Shown here in pieces: positions 1-11,500 of a stretch of DNA of 64,000 nt. The stretch spans positions 62,001 to 126,000 of the forward strand of contig NZ_UAUI01000021.1 of NCBI RefSeq assembly GCF_900455735.1, in the 5' to 3' direction. A program made the translations under genes and the position numbers. The notes under the pieces were generated by a model. That model was given only the letters and a program-made list of their open reading frames with translations, was not told the origin of the DNA and did not search any database. Position 1 is the first letter of the stretch. Each line of letters starts with the position of its first letter. The stretch is from Rhodococcus wratislaviensis. Lineage in GTDB: Bacteria; Actinomycetota; Actinomycetes; Mycobacteriales; Mycobacteriaceae.

Positions 1-280
1 GTCGCTGCGACGGGCTCAGGGCATGAGCAAGGCACACCGTGCGGCGAGCCGCGCGTGCATCGCGATCGCGTCGAACCTGATCGTCTCCAGCATGATCAAT
101 CCCGCCGTCTACGCGGCAGCCGGGCTGGACACCGAACGCGCGTTGCGCGAGGCGAAGAACAACCGGTTCCGGGCCGAGAAGATCCGTGAGAGTTCGCAGC
201 CGCTCATGCGGTTCCTGGACGATGCCGATCTGCTCGGCGGTCCGTCCCGCCATCTCTACAAGCGCGTGAACATGCTCTGA
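1..280 (+). CDS. C-terminal part of a probable AurF-type diiron oxygenase (partial)
   Basis: The reading frame is open from base 2, so the gene begins upstream of the window and only its last 92 or so codons are visible. The tail has a helix-rich region, a 'NPAVYAAAGLD' stretch, an Asn-rich segment near 'AKNNRFRAE', and ends in 'LYKRVNML'. This is like the end of p-aminobenzoate N-oxygenase (AurF) family proteins, which usually finish with a Leu-Leu after a basic aromatic segment. The iron ligands lie upstream and cannot be checked, so the family call rests on memory of C-terminal motifs only. A hairpin follows the stop codon, and fgd converges on this gene from the right. The ATG at 23 is internal and is not the true start. 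Confidence 0.45.
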   Translation, partial: SLRRAQGMSKAHRAASRACIAIASNLIVSSMINPAVYAAAGLDTERALREAKNNRFRAEKIRESSQPLMRFLDDADLLGGPSRHLYKRVNML

Positions 281-291
281 GGCGCTCCGCG

Positions 292-337
292 CCCGTGAGT
301 GGTTGACGAGTCACTGCACTCGCTAACCACGCACGGG
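292..337. terminator. Bidirectional terminator-like hairpin between convergent genes
   Basis: Arms at 292-310 and 319-337 pair over about 16 of 19 positions around an 8-base loop. A second small hairpin (ggcggc/gccgcc) follows at 336-350. It lies between the stop of the diiron oxygenase tail and the stop of fgd. Its flanks match the hairpin near 56391, suggesting a recurring terminator form in this genome. Confidence 0.6.
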
Positions 338-349
338 CGGCGAAGCCGC

Positions 350-1357
350 CTATCCCCGCAACCGCGGCGCGAGATCCCGCTCGAAGAGTTCCAGGAACCG
401 CTTCTGATCGTGGCCGGGAGCGTGGAACACCAGGTGGTTCAACCCCGCATCGAGATACGGGCGGATCTGCGCCACCGCCTCATCCGGATCCGACGCCACG
501 ATCCACCGCTTCGCCACCTGCTCGATCGGCAACGCATCGGCCGCCTTCTCCATCTCGATCGGATCGTCGATCGAGTGCTTCTGCTCCGGCGTCAACGACA
601 ACGGCGCCCAGAACCTCGTGTTCTCCAGCGCCAACTCCGGATCCGTGTCGTACGAAATCTTGATCTCGATCATCTTGTCGATCTCCGCCACATCACGGTC
701 CGCCTTCTCCGCCCCCTCCGCGACGGCAGGCATCAACTTCTCCGTGTACAGCTCCATGCCCTTACCGGACGTGCAGATGAACCCGTCACCGCTACGACCG
801 GCGTACCGGGCCACCACCGGACCACCGGCGGCGATGTACACCGGAATCCCTCCCTCGGGCACGTCGTAGATCGACGCCCCCTTCGTGGTGAAGTACTCCC
901 CCTCGAAATCGACCCGGTCGCCGAGCCACAGTTCGCGCATCAACCGGACCGCCTCCCGCAGCCGCGCGAACCGCTCCTTGAACTCCGGCCATTCCCCCGC
1001 GAAGCCTGTCGCGATCTCGTTGAGCGCCTCTCCGGTGCCCACCCCGAGCATGATCCGCCCCGGATACAGACACCCCATCGTCGCGAACGCCTGCGCCACC
1101 ACCGCCGGGTTGTATCGGAACGTCGGCGTCATCACCGATGTCCCCAACTGCAACCGCTCCGTCCGCTCCCCGACCGCCGTCATCCACGCCAACGAGAACG
1201 GCGCATGACCACCCTCGTGCCGCCACGGCTGGAAATGATCCGACACCGTCGCCGAATCCATACCGTGTGCCTCCGCCAGAACACCCAGCTCCACCAACTC
1301 CCGCGGACCGAACTGCTCCGCGGACGCCTTGTAACCGAGCTTGAGTTCGTGGGCCAC
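350..1357 (-). CDS. fgd: F420-dependent glucose-6-phosphate dehydrogenase
   Basis: The enzyme oxidises glucose-6-phosphate to 6-phosphogluconolactone and reduces cofactor F420, supplying F420H2 in the cytoplasm. The roughly 335-residue luciferase-like TIM barrel follows M. tuberculosis FGD1 nearly residue for residue: '[12 protein letters not shown]' at the N terminus, '[17 protein letters not shown]', '[15 protein letters not shown]', 'FICTSGKG' and '[11 protein letters not shown]' near the end. The GTG at 1357 is preferred to the GTG at 1378 because an AAGGAG (1364-1369) sits 6 nt before it and the protein then begins like the mycobacterial enzyme. It converges on the upstream partial gene. 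A DUF202 gene on the same strand ends 55 nt upstream. Confidence 0.95.
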   Translation of the reverse strand: MAHELKLGYKASAEQFGPRELVELGVLAEAHGMDSATVSDHFQPWRHEGGHAPFSLAWMTAVGERTERLQLGTSVMTPTFRYNPAVVAQAFATMGCLYPGRIMLGVGTGEALNEIATGFAGEWPEFKERFARLREAVRLMRELWLGDRVDFEGEYFTTKGASIYDVPEGGIPVYIAAGGPVVARYAGRSGDGFICTSGKGMELYTEKLMPAVAEGAEKADRDVAEIDKMIEIKISYDTDPELALENTRFWAPLSLTPEQKHSIDDPIEMEKAADALPIEQVAKRWIVASDPDEAVAQIRPYLDAGLNHLVFHAPGHDQKRFLELFERDLAPRLRG

Positions 1358-1412
1358 CGTGTACTCCTTCGTCTTCACGTCCGGTTCGCGAGATGCAAAC
1401 CTCTTCTGCAGG

Positions 1413-1754
1413 TTAGAGCGCGGCCACCAGGCTGGCGAGCGCCGCTCCCAGTGCCACCACCGTCAGTGTCACCGCGAACAGCCACAACTCGTGGGGCGGC
1501 GGCATCGGTGATCCGTCGCGCAGGGCCTTCTCGACCTGCGACCACCGCCGCATGCCGACGAGGGCCGCGGCTGCGGCGAGACCGATCAGGATCAGGCCGA
1601 GGGTAGTCCGCACCCACCCGGTGCTGAATTCGGGGACCAGGTGGATCATCGCGATGCCACCGGCCAGAAGTGCGAGCGAACTTCGCATCCAGGCGAGGAA
1701 CGTCCGCTCGCTTGCGAGGGTGAAACGCTCGTCGGGCCGGTCGTTGTCGGTCAC
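1413..1754 (-). CDS. DUF202 (YidH-like) small membrane protein
   Basis: A 113-residue protein with three predicted transmembrane helices: about residues 19-39 after '[18 protein letters not shown]', about 48-66, and about 89-112. The '[14 protein letters not shown]' type opening followed by a Gly/Ala-rich helix is the DUF202 signature. The function of the family is unknown; members are inner-membrane proteins. It starts with GTG and is transcribed toward fgd. The start is 92 nt from a divergent mycolyltransferase gene, so both promoters must share that gap. Confidence 0.8.
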   Translation of the reverse strand: MTDNDRPDERFTLASERTFLAWMRSSLALLAGGIAMIHLVPEFSTGWVRTTLGLILIGLAAAAALVGMRRWSQVEKALRDGSPMPPPHELWLFAVTLTVVALGAALASLVAAL

Positions 1755-1770
1755 CGAATCATCTTTACAC

Positions 1771-1786
1771 CGGTTCGCTGGAACCG
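1771..1786. promoter_or_regulatory. Inverted repeat in the divergent DUF202/mycolyltransferase promoter region
   Basis: A perfect 6-4-6 inverted repeat (cggttc-gctg-gaaccg) lies in the 92-nt gap between two divergent genes. A TAGATT that could be a -10 box for the rightward gene follows at about 1811. The repeat could be an operator; no known regulator is recognised. Confidence 0.3.
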
Positions 1787-1846
1787 CACCAAGCAGGTAC
1801 CCCGCAGTCCTAGATTGGAAGGGCAGGCCACAGCCAGGGGGCGTCC

Positions 1847-2806
1847 ATGCGACCGTTCGAAGCTCTGCGATCCGCGTTCTCTCTGCGTGTAGTGGCGGTG
1901 ATGCTGCTGGTCGTATCCGGGTGGGCGGTGCTCGGTCCGCCGGCGGCGTCGGCGGAGCCCCGCATCACCAGGGTGGACGTGTATTCGGAGTCGATGGGCC
2001 GGTGGGTGGCCAACGACGTCATCTCTCCCGCATCGGGCGCTCCGGCGCCCACCTTCTACCTGCTCACCGGGATCGGCGGCGGGTCGGACGGGATCTCCTG
2101 GTTCAACAACACCGGTGTGCGGGACTTCTTCGCCGACAAGCACGTCAACGTGGTAATGCCGATCGGCGGCCAGTACAGCATGTACACCGACTGGGATGCC
2201 GACGATCCGGTCCTCGGCCGGAACAAGTGGCAGACGTACCTGACGAGCGAACTCCCCGCAGCCATCGACGGCCGGTTCGCGACCACCGGGGCGAACGCGA
2301 TCGGCGGGGTGTCGATGGCGGGCGGCGCGGTACTCGATCTCGCCATTCAGGCTCCGGGTTTCTATCGTGCCGTCGGCTCGTACAGCGGGTGTGCCGCGAC
2401 GAGTGGGCTGCTAGGCCAGGCGATGGTGCGGTCGATGGTGGAACTGCGGGGCGGCGGCAATGCGGCCAACATGTGGGGCTCTGCCGTGGACCCGCGGTGG
2501 CGGGTGCACGACCCGATGCTGAATGCCGAACGTCTGCGCGGCACAGAAGTGTTCGTCTCGAGCGGCAACGGACTTCCCGGCAGCATCGACAACCACGACC
2601 CCGTGCTGGTGGTGCCCCAGACGATCGGCGGCAGCGTCGTCGAGATGGTGACCAACGCGTGTGCGGCCGCGTTCCAGTCGCGGCTGCACTCGCTGGGGAT
2701 TCCCGCCACGTTCACGTATCTCTCGCAGGGCACGCATTCGTGGGGGCTGTTCGAGACCGAGTTACGGGAGTCCTGGCCCGTCATCGGCGGTGCGATCGGG
2801 GCGTGA
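1847..2806 (+). CDS. Secreted antigen-85-like mycolyltransferase/esterase
   Basis: A 319-residue exported alpha/beta hydrolase of the antigen 85 family, which transfers mycolic acids to trehalose or arabinogalactan at the cell envelope. The first 36 or so residues are a signal peptide: basic start, hydrophobic core, cleavage probably after 'AASA'. The nucleophile Ser lies in 'GGVSMAGG' near residue 155, and the His in 'GTHSWG' near residue 300; both match Ag85 positions. The '[17 protein letters not shown]' loop also fits the family. AGGGGG sits 5 nt before the ATG. Its 3' end overlaps the convergent NRPS thioesterase by 45 nt. Its specific substrate cannot be told from sequence. Confidence 0.85.
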   Translation: MRPFEALRSAFSLRVVAVMLLVVSGWAVLGPPAASAEPRITRVDVYSESMGRWVANDVISPASGAPAPTFYLLTGIGGGSDGISWFNNTGVRDFFADKHVNVVMPIGGQYSMYTDWDADDPVLGRNKWQTYLTSELPAAIDGRFATTGANAIGGVSMAGGAVLDLAIQAPGFYRAVGSYSGCAATSGLLGQAMVRSMVELRGGGNAANMWGSAVDPRWRVHDPMLNAERLRGTEVFVSSGNGLPGSIDNHDPVLVVPQTIGGSVVEMVTNACAAAFQSRLHSLGIPATFTYLSQGTHSWGLFETELRESWPVIGGAIGA

Positions 2807-5800
2807 CGCCAGAGCCCCCTCCAGGATCGGCCCGATGACCGCGAGGGCTTCCGGTGTGGTCATCCGCAGGTGGTCACACTCCACCTTGTGCTCGACGATC
2901 ACGCCGGTGACCGCGGGCTGCCAGACGCTCGGCGACGGCCGTTCGCCTTCCTCGCCGGCGGCGGACTGCCCGGCGCTGAAGAACAACAGGTCGCCGTCGA
3001 ACACCCGCGGCCTGTATCCGGTGGAGATCAGCTTCGAGTTCTCCAGGCCGGTGCTGATGCGCCCGAGGAGGGTCGACGCGAACGCGGGGTCGCGCCCGAA
3101 GGACCGTCCGAGCATCTCGACCAATTGCTCGCGGTACGACGTGCCGGTGTCGCCCTCGCCCTCGAACTCGACACCCAGCCCGTGCAGCCACTCCTCGGCG
3201 TTCACCTCGAGGTCACCGAAGTTTTCGCCCTCCGCGACGTAGCTGTCCATCATCGCGAGGGTGCCGACCTCGGCGCCGGACTCACGGAGTTCGACGGCTA
3301 TGGCCTGGGCGATGACACCGCCGAGGGACCAGCCCAGCAGGTGGTAGGGACCCTGGGGCTGCACCGCACGCATCTCGACGACGTACCGGTGGGCGAGTTG
3401 CGCCATCGACTCGAACGTCGTTCCGCCGCTGAGGATCGGCAGTTGCAGTCCGTACACCGGACGGTCGGGCGAGACGTACTTCATCAGTCCGGCGTATCCC
3501 AGCGCGAGTCCGCCTGCCGGGTGCACGCAGAACAGCGCGGGTTGTGCGCCGGACGCCCGGAACGGCACGACGACGTTCAGCACGTCGTCGGCCGGCATGC
3601 TTCCGAGCACCGACGGGTCGACGATGCGGCGAGCCAGGCCCTCCGGGGTGGGGTTGCGGAAGATCCACTGCAGGACGACGTCGGTGCCGAGCCGGTCGCG
3701 GAGCGCGGACGCCACCCGGGTCGCGACGAGAGAGTTCCCGCCCAGCTCGAAGAAGTCGTCGTCGGCCCCGACGCGGTCGATTCCCAGGATGTCGGCGAAG
3801 ACTTCCGCCACCGCCTCCTCGATTGCGGTGGCGGGCGCCCGGAACTCTCGTGGCGCGAGAATCGGTGCGGGTAGCGCTCGCCGGTCCAGCTTGCCGGTGC
3901 GGCCGACGGGCAGCCGGTCGAGCACCACCAGCTGGGCGGGCACCATGTAGGGCGCGAGGTGGGATCCGGCGTACCGGAGTACCTCGGCGGTGTCGATGCT
4001 CGCACCGGCTTCGGCCGTCACGTATCCCACCAGCCGGTCGCCGGTGCCGCTGTGCACGGTGACCGCCGCGCGGCCGACGCCGTCGCAGCGGGCCAGCACC
4101 GACTCGATCTCGCCGAGTTCCACCCGCTGGCCACGGATCTTCACCTGGAAGTCGTTGCGTCCCACATACTCCAACCTGCCGATCTCACTCCACCGGACGA
4201 GGTCGCCGGTCCGGTACATGCGGGAGCCGGGTTCGCCGAACGGGTTCGCCACGAAGGACGCCGCCGTCAGCGCCGACCGCCGGTGGTAGCCGCGCGCCAG
4301 GCCCGGCCCGGCGACGTACAGTTCCCCGATCACGCCCACCGGAACGGGCTGCAACCACGCGTTCACCACGATCACGTCGACGCCCCGCCCCGGGCCTCCG
4401 ACGTTCACCGGTTCGTCGGGCGAGAGCACCTCGCTGACCGTGGTCTGCACCGTCGCCTCGGTGGGTCCGTATCCGTTGAAAACGAATCGTCCCGGGGTCC
4501 AGCGGTCGGCCAGTTCGGGTGGGAACCGCTCGCCCGCGACGGCGAGAATCCGCAGGGACGGAACGTCCTCGGGGCGGAGGGTGTCCAGGATCGTGGGTGT
4601 GAAGAATGCGTGCGAGACGTGTTCGCTGGTGAGGAGTTCGGCCAGTTCCCGCCCCCCGAGGACCGTCGGTGGCACGACGACCAGTGTCGCGCCGACGGCG
4701 AACGCCATCAGCAGTTCGAACAACGACGCGTCGAAGCTCGGTGACGCCAGGTGCGACACCCGCGCACCGTGCATGGATGCGAACCGTTCCCGTTCCTCGA
4801 CTGCGAGATTCGCGAGTCCGCCGTGCGTGAGCACGACCCCCTTCGGTGTTCCCGTCGATCCCGACGTATAGAGCAGGAACGCGGCGTGGTCGACTCTCAG
4901 CGGACGCAGCCGGTCGGCGTCGGTCACCGCGTCGCCGGAGTATTCGCTCGCCACCGCGGGATCGTCGAGCAACAACCACGGGACCACCCCCGGTAGCCGG
5001 TCACGGTGCGCCGTCACCGTCAACCCGAGCACCGCACCCGAATCCTCGAGCATGCCGCCGGTGCGCGCGGGCGGCAGGGCGGGATCGACCGGCACGTACG
5101 CCGCCCCCGATTTCGCGACCGCCCACACCGACAGCACCCATTCGATCGATCGCGGCACGCCGATCGCGACGAAGGCGTCCGGGCCGGCACCCCGACGGAT
5201 CAGCGCCCTGGCCAGTCGGTTCGACCGCTCGTCGAGTTCCCGGTACGACACGGTGACGCCTTCGCACGACACTGCGGTCGCCCCCGGTGCGAGCGCGGCG
5301 CCCGCGGTGAGGACGTCCGGGAGTGTGCGCTCCGCGGCCGCGGGAAAGCCGCGCATGGGCACGAGTTCGTCCCGTTCGAGGGCGTCGAGGATCTCGAGGT
5401 CGCCGACCCTGATCGACGGGTCGGTGACGGCGGTGTCGAGCATCCGGACGAACCGGTCGGCCAGGCCTGCGACGGTTTCGGCGTCGAAAAGGTCGGTGGC
5501 GTAGGTGAAACCGGCCGTGATGCCTGCCGGTGTTCCGTCGTCCGTGTACTCCTCGGACAACGTCAGCTGCAGGTCGAACCTGGCGATCGTCGCACCGAGA
5601 TCGATACCGCCCACCTCGACGCCGGGCAGCGAGAGGTCGGGGCGCTCCACGTTCTGGAACTCGAGCAGCACCTGGAACAGCGGTGAATGTGCCGTCGAGC
5701 GGGGCGGATCCAGCGCTTCCACGACCTTCTCGAATGGCACCTCCGCGTGGGCGTACGCACCGAGATCGACGTCGCGCACCTGCTCGAGCAGTTCGGAGAA

Positions 5801-7099
5801 CCGGCTCGCGTCGGCGACGACGGTCCGCAGCACCACGGTGTTGACGAACATCCCGACGACGTCGTCGAGGGCGGCCTCGCCGCGACCGGCGACCGGGGTG
5901 CCGACGGCGATGTCCTCGGTACCGGACATCCTCGCGAGGAATGCGGCCAGGGCGGCGTGCGCGACCATGAACACGGTCGACTGGTGCGTGGACGCCGTCG
6001 CCAGCAGCCGGCGGTGCAGACCGGCGTCGATCTCGAATCCGACCCTGCTCCCGTCGGGCGTGCGTTGCATCGACCGCGGGCGGTCGGCGGGCAGGTCCAG
6101 GGCGGCGGGCAGACCGGCCAGCGTGGTGCGCCAGTAGTCCAGTTGCTGCGACACCATCGACTGCGGATCGTCTTCCGACCCGAGGAGTTGGCGCTGCCAG
6201 AGCGTGAAATCGGCGTACTGGACCGTCGGCGGGCGCCACTCCGGGGCGTGCCCCGCCGCCCGCGCGGTGTATGCCACCATCATGTCGCGCGCGAGCGGGA
6301 CCATCGACACGCCGTCCGCGACGATGTGGTGGACCACCACCAGCAGCACGCGGTCGGTGTCGGAGGTCTCGAACACGGCTGCCCGCACCGGGATCTGCGC
6401 TGTGACGTCGAACCCCTCCGCGACCGCCTCCGACAGCCGTTCCCGCAACTCCGCTTCGCTCGACACGGACGTGACGGGCAGGTCCGGCACCGAATCAGCG
6501 ACCGAGAGGATCACCTGCACCGGTTCTTCGCCGGCCATCGGGAATCGGGTGCGGAGCGATTCGTGGCGCTCCACCACATCGGACACCGCAGCCCGCAGCG
6601 CACCGAGGTCGAGTGCGCCGGTGAGCCGGAACGCCATGGCGATGTTGTAGGCGGGCGACGAGGTGTCGAACTGGTTGAGGAACCACATGCGGGTCTGGGC
6701 GAGGGACAGGGGAATACGCTCGGGGCGCGGCGCTGCCCGCAACTCCGGCCGATGCGTCAGCACACCCGCTTTCGCCGCGCGCTCGGCGAAAGCCGTCACG
6801 GTCGGTGCCTCGAACAGGGCGTGCACGCCGACGTCGACGCCGAGAGCGGCATCGACCCGTGCGACGACCCGGGTGGCCGACAGCGAGTCTCCGCCCAACC
6901 GGAAGAAGTCGTCGTCGGCACCGACGCGATCGACACCGAGGACGTCGCCGTACACCTCGGCGACGACGGCCTCGAACGGGGTTGCCGGAGCCCGGAATCG
7001 GCGCACCGGAGCGTCCGGTGCGGGGAGTGCGGCACGATCCACCTTCCCACTCGCCGTCACCGGCAACTCCCCCAACACCACCACCACCGACGGCACCAC
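2762..7099 (-). CDS. Terminal NRPS, C-terminal half: (A2 tail)-T-C-A-T-TE
   Basis: This half of the terminal NRPS is separated from the upstream half by a one-base frame change at 7101-7105. Residues 1-25 are the A10 end of the preceding adenylation domain ('TASGKVDRA'). A carrier domain follows (GGDSL, about 70), then a condensation domain with intact HHIVADG (about 256). Next come an adenylation domain with '[11 protein letters not shown]' (about 745), a carrier domain (GGNSL, about 1120) and a type I thioesterase with GWSLGG (about 1256), 'MMDSY' Asp and 'CDHLRM' His. The specificity residues read by eye are D-A-F-F-A-A-G-V-Q-K, which I cannot assign to an amino acid. The thioesterase is the only release domain in the operon, so this is the end of the line. 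If the frame change is an assembly error, this and the next feature are one protein of about 3,845 residues. Confidence 0.85.
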   Translation of the reverse strand: MVPSVVVVLGELPVTASGKVDRAALPAPDAPVRRFRAPATPFEAVVAEVYGDVLGVDRVGADDDFFRLGGDSLSATRVVARVDAALGVDVGVHALFEAPTVTAFAERAAKAGVLTHRPELRAAPRPERIPLSLAQTRMWFLNQFDTSSPAYNIAMAFRLTGALDLGALRAAVSDVVERHESLRTRFPMAGEEPVQVILSVADSVPDLPVTSVSSEAELRERLSEAVAEGFDVTAQIPVRAAVFETSDTDRVLLVVVHHIVADGVSMVPLARDMMVAYTARAAGHAPEWRPPTVQYADFTLWQRQLLGSEDDPQSMVSQQLDYWRTTLAGLPAALDLPADRPRSMQRTPDGSRVGFEIDAGLHRRLLATASTHQSTVFMVAHAALAAFLARMSGTEDIAVGTPVAGRGEAALDDVVGMFVNTVVLRTVVADASRFSELLEQVRDVDLGAYAHAEVPFEKVVEALDPPRSTAHSPLFQVLLEFQNVERPDLSLPGVEVGGIDLGATIARFDLQLTLSEEYTDDGTPAGITAGFTYATDLFDAETVAGLADRFVRMLDTAVTDPSIRVGDLEILDALERDELVPMRGFPAAAERTLPDVLTAGAALAPGATAVSCEGVTVSYRELDERSNRLARALIRRGAGPDAFVAIGVPRSIEWVLSVWAVAKSGAAYVPVDPALPPARTGGMLEDSGAVLGLTVTAHRDRLPGVVPWLLLDDPAVASEYSGDAVTDADRLRPLRVDHAAFLLYTSGSTGTPKGVVLTHGGLANLAVEERERFASMHGARVSHLASPSFDASLFELLMAFAVGATLVVVPPTVLGGRELAELLTSEHVSHAFFTPTILDTLRPEDVPSLRILAVAGERFPPELADRWTPGRFVFNGYGPTEATVQTTVSEVLSPDEPVNVGGPGRGVDVIVVNAWLQPVPVGVIGELYVAGPGLARGYHRRSALTAASFVANPFGEPGSRMYRTGDLVRWSEIGRLEYVGRNDFQVKIRGQRVELGEIESVLARCDGVGRAAVTVHSGTGDRLVGYVTAEAGASIDTAEVLRYAGSHLAPYMVPAQLVVLDRLPVGRTGKLDRRALPAPILAPREFRAPATAIEEAVAEVFADILGIDRVGADDDFFELGGNSLVATRVASALRDRLGTDVVLQWIFRNPTPEGLARRIVDPSVLGSMPADDVLNVVVPFRASGAQPALFCVHPAGGLALGYAGLMKYVSPDRPVYGLQLPILSGGTTFESMAQLAHRYVVEMRAVQPQGPYHLLGWSLGGVIAQAIAVELRESGAEVGTLAMMDSYVAEGENFGDLEVNAEEWLHGLGVEFEGEGDTGTSYREQLVEMLGRSFGRDPAFASTLLGRISTGLENSKLISTGYRPRVFDGDLLFFSAGQSAAGEEGERPSPSVWQPAVTGVIVEHKVECDHLRMTTPEALAVIGPILEGALASRPDRTADDGPGLP

Positions 7100-8580
7100 A
7101 CCCCCGGCAACACCGACCCCGCAAACTCCACCACCACACCCGGATCCACCCGCACCCCCACCTCCGGCACCACATACCCCACCAACCGACCACCCTCACC
7201 CACCACCACCACAGCCGCCCCCACCCCCGGACACGACACCAACACCGACTCCACCTCCCCCAACTCCACCCGCTGACCCCGCACCTTCACCTGAAAATCA
7301 GCACGCCCCACAAACACCAACGACCCCAACCCATCCCACCGCACCAAATCCCCCGTCCGATACAACCGCGACCCCACCACCCCAAACGGATTCGCCACAA
7401 ACGACCCCGCCGTCAACCCCGCCCGCCCCAGATACCCCCGCGCCAACCCCGCACCCCCCACATACAACTCCCCCACCACACCCACCGGCACCGGACGCAA
7501 CCACCCATCCAGCACCACCACCTCCACACCCACCGCCGGACCACCCACCGTCACCACACCCCCCGCCACCAACGCATCACTGACCGTCGCCTGCACCGTC
7601 ACCTCCGTCGGCCCATACGCATCGAAAAACTCCCGCCCCGGCGCCCACCGCGCCACCAACTCCGGCCCACACACCTCCCCCGCCACCACCAACACCCGCA
7701 CCGACCCCAAACCCCCCGACTCCACCGTCGCCAACACCGACGGCGTCACAAAACAATGCGTCACCCCCTCCACCGACAACCACTCCCCCAACGCCGCACC
7801 CCCGAACACCCCCGGCGGCGCCACCACCAACCGCGCCCCCACCGAAAACGCCATCAACCACTCGTACACCGACGCATCAAAACTCGGCGACGCCACATGC
7901 GACACCACACACCCCGACCACAACCCGAACCGAACCCGCACCTCCTCAACCAAATTCGCCAACCCCCCATGCGTCACCACCACCCCCTTCGGACGCCCCG
8001 TCGACCCCGACGTATACATCACATACGCCGCATCCCCCACCACCAACCGCCGCACCCGATCCCCATCCGACACCCCCGCACCCGACACCCCCTCCACCAC
8101 CACCACATCATCAACCCGCAACCACTCCACCACCGACGGCAACACCACCCCCGACACCGACAACCCCACCACCGCACCCGAATCCACCAACAACTCCCGC
8201 ACCCGCACCACCGGCAACCCCGGATCCACCGGCACAAACGCCGCCCCCGACTTCACCACCGCCCACACCGCCACCAACAACTCCACCGACCGCGGCACCG
8301 CCACCCCCACCACCAACCCCGGACCCACACCCCGCCCGATCAACACCCGCGCCCACCGATTCGACCACTCATCCAACTCCCCATACGACAACTCCACACC
8401 CCCACACGAGACCGCCACACCACCCCGATTCGCCGCAACACCCCCCGCCACAATCTCCGGCAACAACCGCACCCCCACACCCACCCCACCCCGCACCGGC
8501 ACCAACAACCCACGCTCCACCACACCCAACACATCCACACCAGCCAACGGCGTATCCGGTGCCGCGACCGCGGCGTCGAG
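7012..8580 (-). repeat. Adenylation-domain cassette, copy 2 (downstream)
   Basis: This 1,569-nt segment matches 11613-13182 apparently base for base, apart from one C missing at 7101-7105. It runs from the linker after a condensation domain, through the whole adenylation domain, to the linker before the carrier domain. Identity stops abruptly at both ends. On the coding strand nearly all codons end in G or T (TTG Leu, GTG Val, GGG Gly, GAT Asp), whereas neighbouring domains prefer C or G. Confidence 0.95.
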
Positions 8581-11500
8581 CACCCGGGTCACCCGGCCTG
8601 CGATCGCGTCGACGGTGGCCCGGTCTACCAGGTCGGGTCGGTAGTGAAACGTCATGCGCAGCTGCGTGTCCACCGAGAAGGCGACGCTCAGCGGATAATG
8701 CGTGGCGTCGACGCCACGCACGTCGACCACCCGGATCCCGGCGAGGTCGGTGTCCTCGGTCAGGCCTCCCCGATCGATCGGGTACGACTCGAAGACGGTC
8801 GCCGTGTCGAAACCGATGTCGGGGCCGGCTGCTCGCTGGATGTCGGCGAGCCCGAGGTGATGGTGGTCGAGGAGGGCTGCCTGTTCCGCTTGTGTCCGGT
8901 CGAGCAGCCGGCCCAGCGTTTCCCGGGGGTTCAGAGTGATGCGGGTGGGCACGGTGTTGACGAACAACCCGATCATCGATTCGACACCGGACAGGTGCGG
9001 CGACCGGCCGGACACGGTGCTCCCGAACGTCACGTCGTGGCGGGAGGTTGCTGCGCCGAGCACGATGCCCCACGCCACCTGCGTCACCGTGTTCAGTGTC
9101 GTGTCGCGGGTGCGCGCGAGCGTCGTGAGGTCGGCGGTCAGTTCCTCGGACACGGTGAACCGGGCACTCTCGGGAGGAGCCGACAGCGGCCGTCCCTGTG
9201 CGTCGGGCACGAGCAGCGTCGGACCGTCGACGCCGGCGAGCGCGGTCGCCCACGCCGCTCGCGAGTCCGCCGGGTCTCGGCGATGCAGCCACGACAGGAA
9301 GTCTCGGTAGGGCCGGGGGCGTGGCAGCGCCGACACGTCCTCGTCTCCGGCCACATAGAGCGCGAGCAGCTCGCGGATCGCCGGCGGCATCGACCATCCG
9401 TCGAGAAGGGTGTGATGATTGGTCCACACGAGCCGCGATTCGCGGCTGCCGGTCGTCACGAGCAGGAACCGCACCAGAGGGGCCCGGGACGTGTCGAACG
9501 GCTCGGCGCGGTCGGCGGTGAGGACCCGGTCCAGTTCGGCGGTGCGCACGGCCTCGGGTAGATCCGTGAGGTCGATCTCGCGGAACGGTACGTCGACCGC
9601 CGCGGGAACCACCTGGACGAATGTTCCGTCTCGGGTGGGAACGAACGCCACCCGCAGATTCGCGTGCCTCTCCAGCAATGCCTCTGCGGCGCGGCGCATC
9701 CGGTCCGGGTCGACGGCGCCTTTCAGGTGCAGTTCCACCTGCACCGTGTATGCGTCGATCGACGGTTTCGCCAGCAGCGCGTGGAACAGCAACCCGGCCT
9801 GCAATGGTGCGGGCGGCCACACGTCGGTGAGCGCGCCGAAGCGCCGCTCCCATGTGTCGAGGTCGCTCTGGGTGACGTCGACGAGGGGAACGTCCGACGG
9901 TGTGAGTCCGCCTGCGTCCCCACTGCGAGCGTGGGACACCAAGGCGAACAACGTTTCCCGCCATCGCGCTGCCAGCCGCTCCACGTCGGCGTGCGCGAGC
10001 AGGGTGTCCGGGAAACCGAACCCGACCCGGAGTCGTCCACCGATCACGATCGCGTTGACCTCGATGGCGGCAGACGCCGGCATGTCGCGGTCCGGGACGT
10101 ACCGCAGGTCGCCGAACCCGTCGGCGGGACTCCAGCCGACCGCGGAGTTGCCGTCCGCCGAATCCGGCACCTGACCGAGATAGTTGAAGCTGATCTGCCC
10201 CGGTTCCGTTCTCGGCAGGCTGCCTGCGGTGTCCGCGTTCAGGTACCGGAGCAGACCGTAGCCGATGCCCATGTCGGGCACTGCCCTGAGTTGTTCTTTC
10301 ACGCGTTTCACGGCGCTGCCCATGTCGTGGCCGCCGGCCAGTGCGTTGTCGAGGTCGATGCCCCGGAGATCGACGCGGACGGGGAAGACCGTCGTGAACC
10401 AGCCGACGGTGCGGGACAGGTCGGCACCGGGCACCACCTGCTGCTCCCGGCCGTGGCCTTCCAACCGGATCAGAGTCGACGTTCCCGGTATTCCCCGCTC
10501 CGCTCGCCACCTCGACGACGCCACCACCAGCGCCGTCAGCAGGACGTCGAGGACGCCCCCGTGATACAGCTCCGGCAGGCGTGTGAGCAGAGCGGACGTG
10601 TCGTCGCGGGACGTCTCGACACTCACGTCCTGCAGCGCGGTCGCGAGGTCCAGCCCCGGATCGAGGGGGCGGTCGGTGATCGGAGGATCCGGTCCTTCGA
10701 CGACGTCTTGCCACCACAGCAGCTCTGCGGCTCGCTCGCTGCGGGCAGCTTCCTCGGCCAGCGCGTGCGCCCAGCGGCGCATCGACGTCGCCGGTTCCGG
10801 GAGGTCCGGCGCGGCCCCCGTGCTGATCTGGGACCAGGCAGTTGCGAAGTCGGGCAGCAGAATCCGCCACGACACCCCGTCGACCGCGAGGTGGTGGGCC
10901 ACCACGATCAATCGGCCTGCCCGGGCCGGGGGTGTGGCGGCAGGCTCCGGGTCGAGCCACACGAACTGGACGACCACCCCGTCGGACGGCCGCAATCTGT
11001 TCACGGCCGCTTGGTGCTCGGCGGCGATCAGGTCTGCCACCGTGCCGGGATCGGTCGCCGGGTCGAAGGCGATCCGCCGGACCAATGCGTCGGTGTCGAT
11101 CTCTGTCGCGGCACGAGTCTCCATCTGCCACTGCCCGTTCGCGCCCTGATAGAGCCGCGACCGCAGCATGTCGTGTCGTGCGAGCACCGCGGTGATGGTC
11201 TCGAGGAGCCGGTCCGAGTCGATGCCGCCCGGGAGGTCGAGCAGCACGCTCTGGCTGAACCGCTCGAAGTGTCCGCCGCGCTCGATCAGGTACCGGACCA
11301 CCGGCGTGGGCGGGAACGTGCCGATTCCGCCGCCCGCGAGTTCGGCGAGCGCAACCGTGGTCTCACCATCCGTGATCTCCGACTCCGCGGCCAGCGCGGC
11401 CACCGTCCGGTGCTCGAACACCTGCTGTGGCGTGAACACGAGACCTCGTGCCTTGGCACGGGATACGAGCCGGATCGACAGAATGCTGTCGCCGCCCAGC

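Noticed and set aside
7030-8560. Dense ccaccaccac-type low-complexity text that could be taken for a simple repeat or CRISPR-like array
   Set aside because: There is no spacer/repeat periodicity; it encodes a normal adenylation domain on the other strand.
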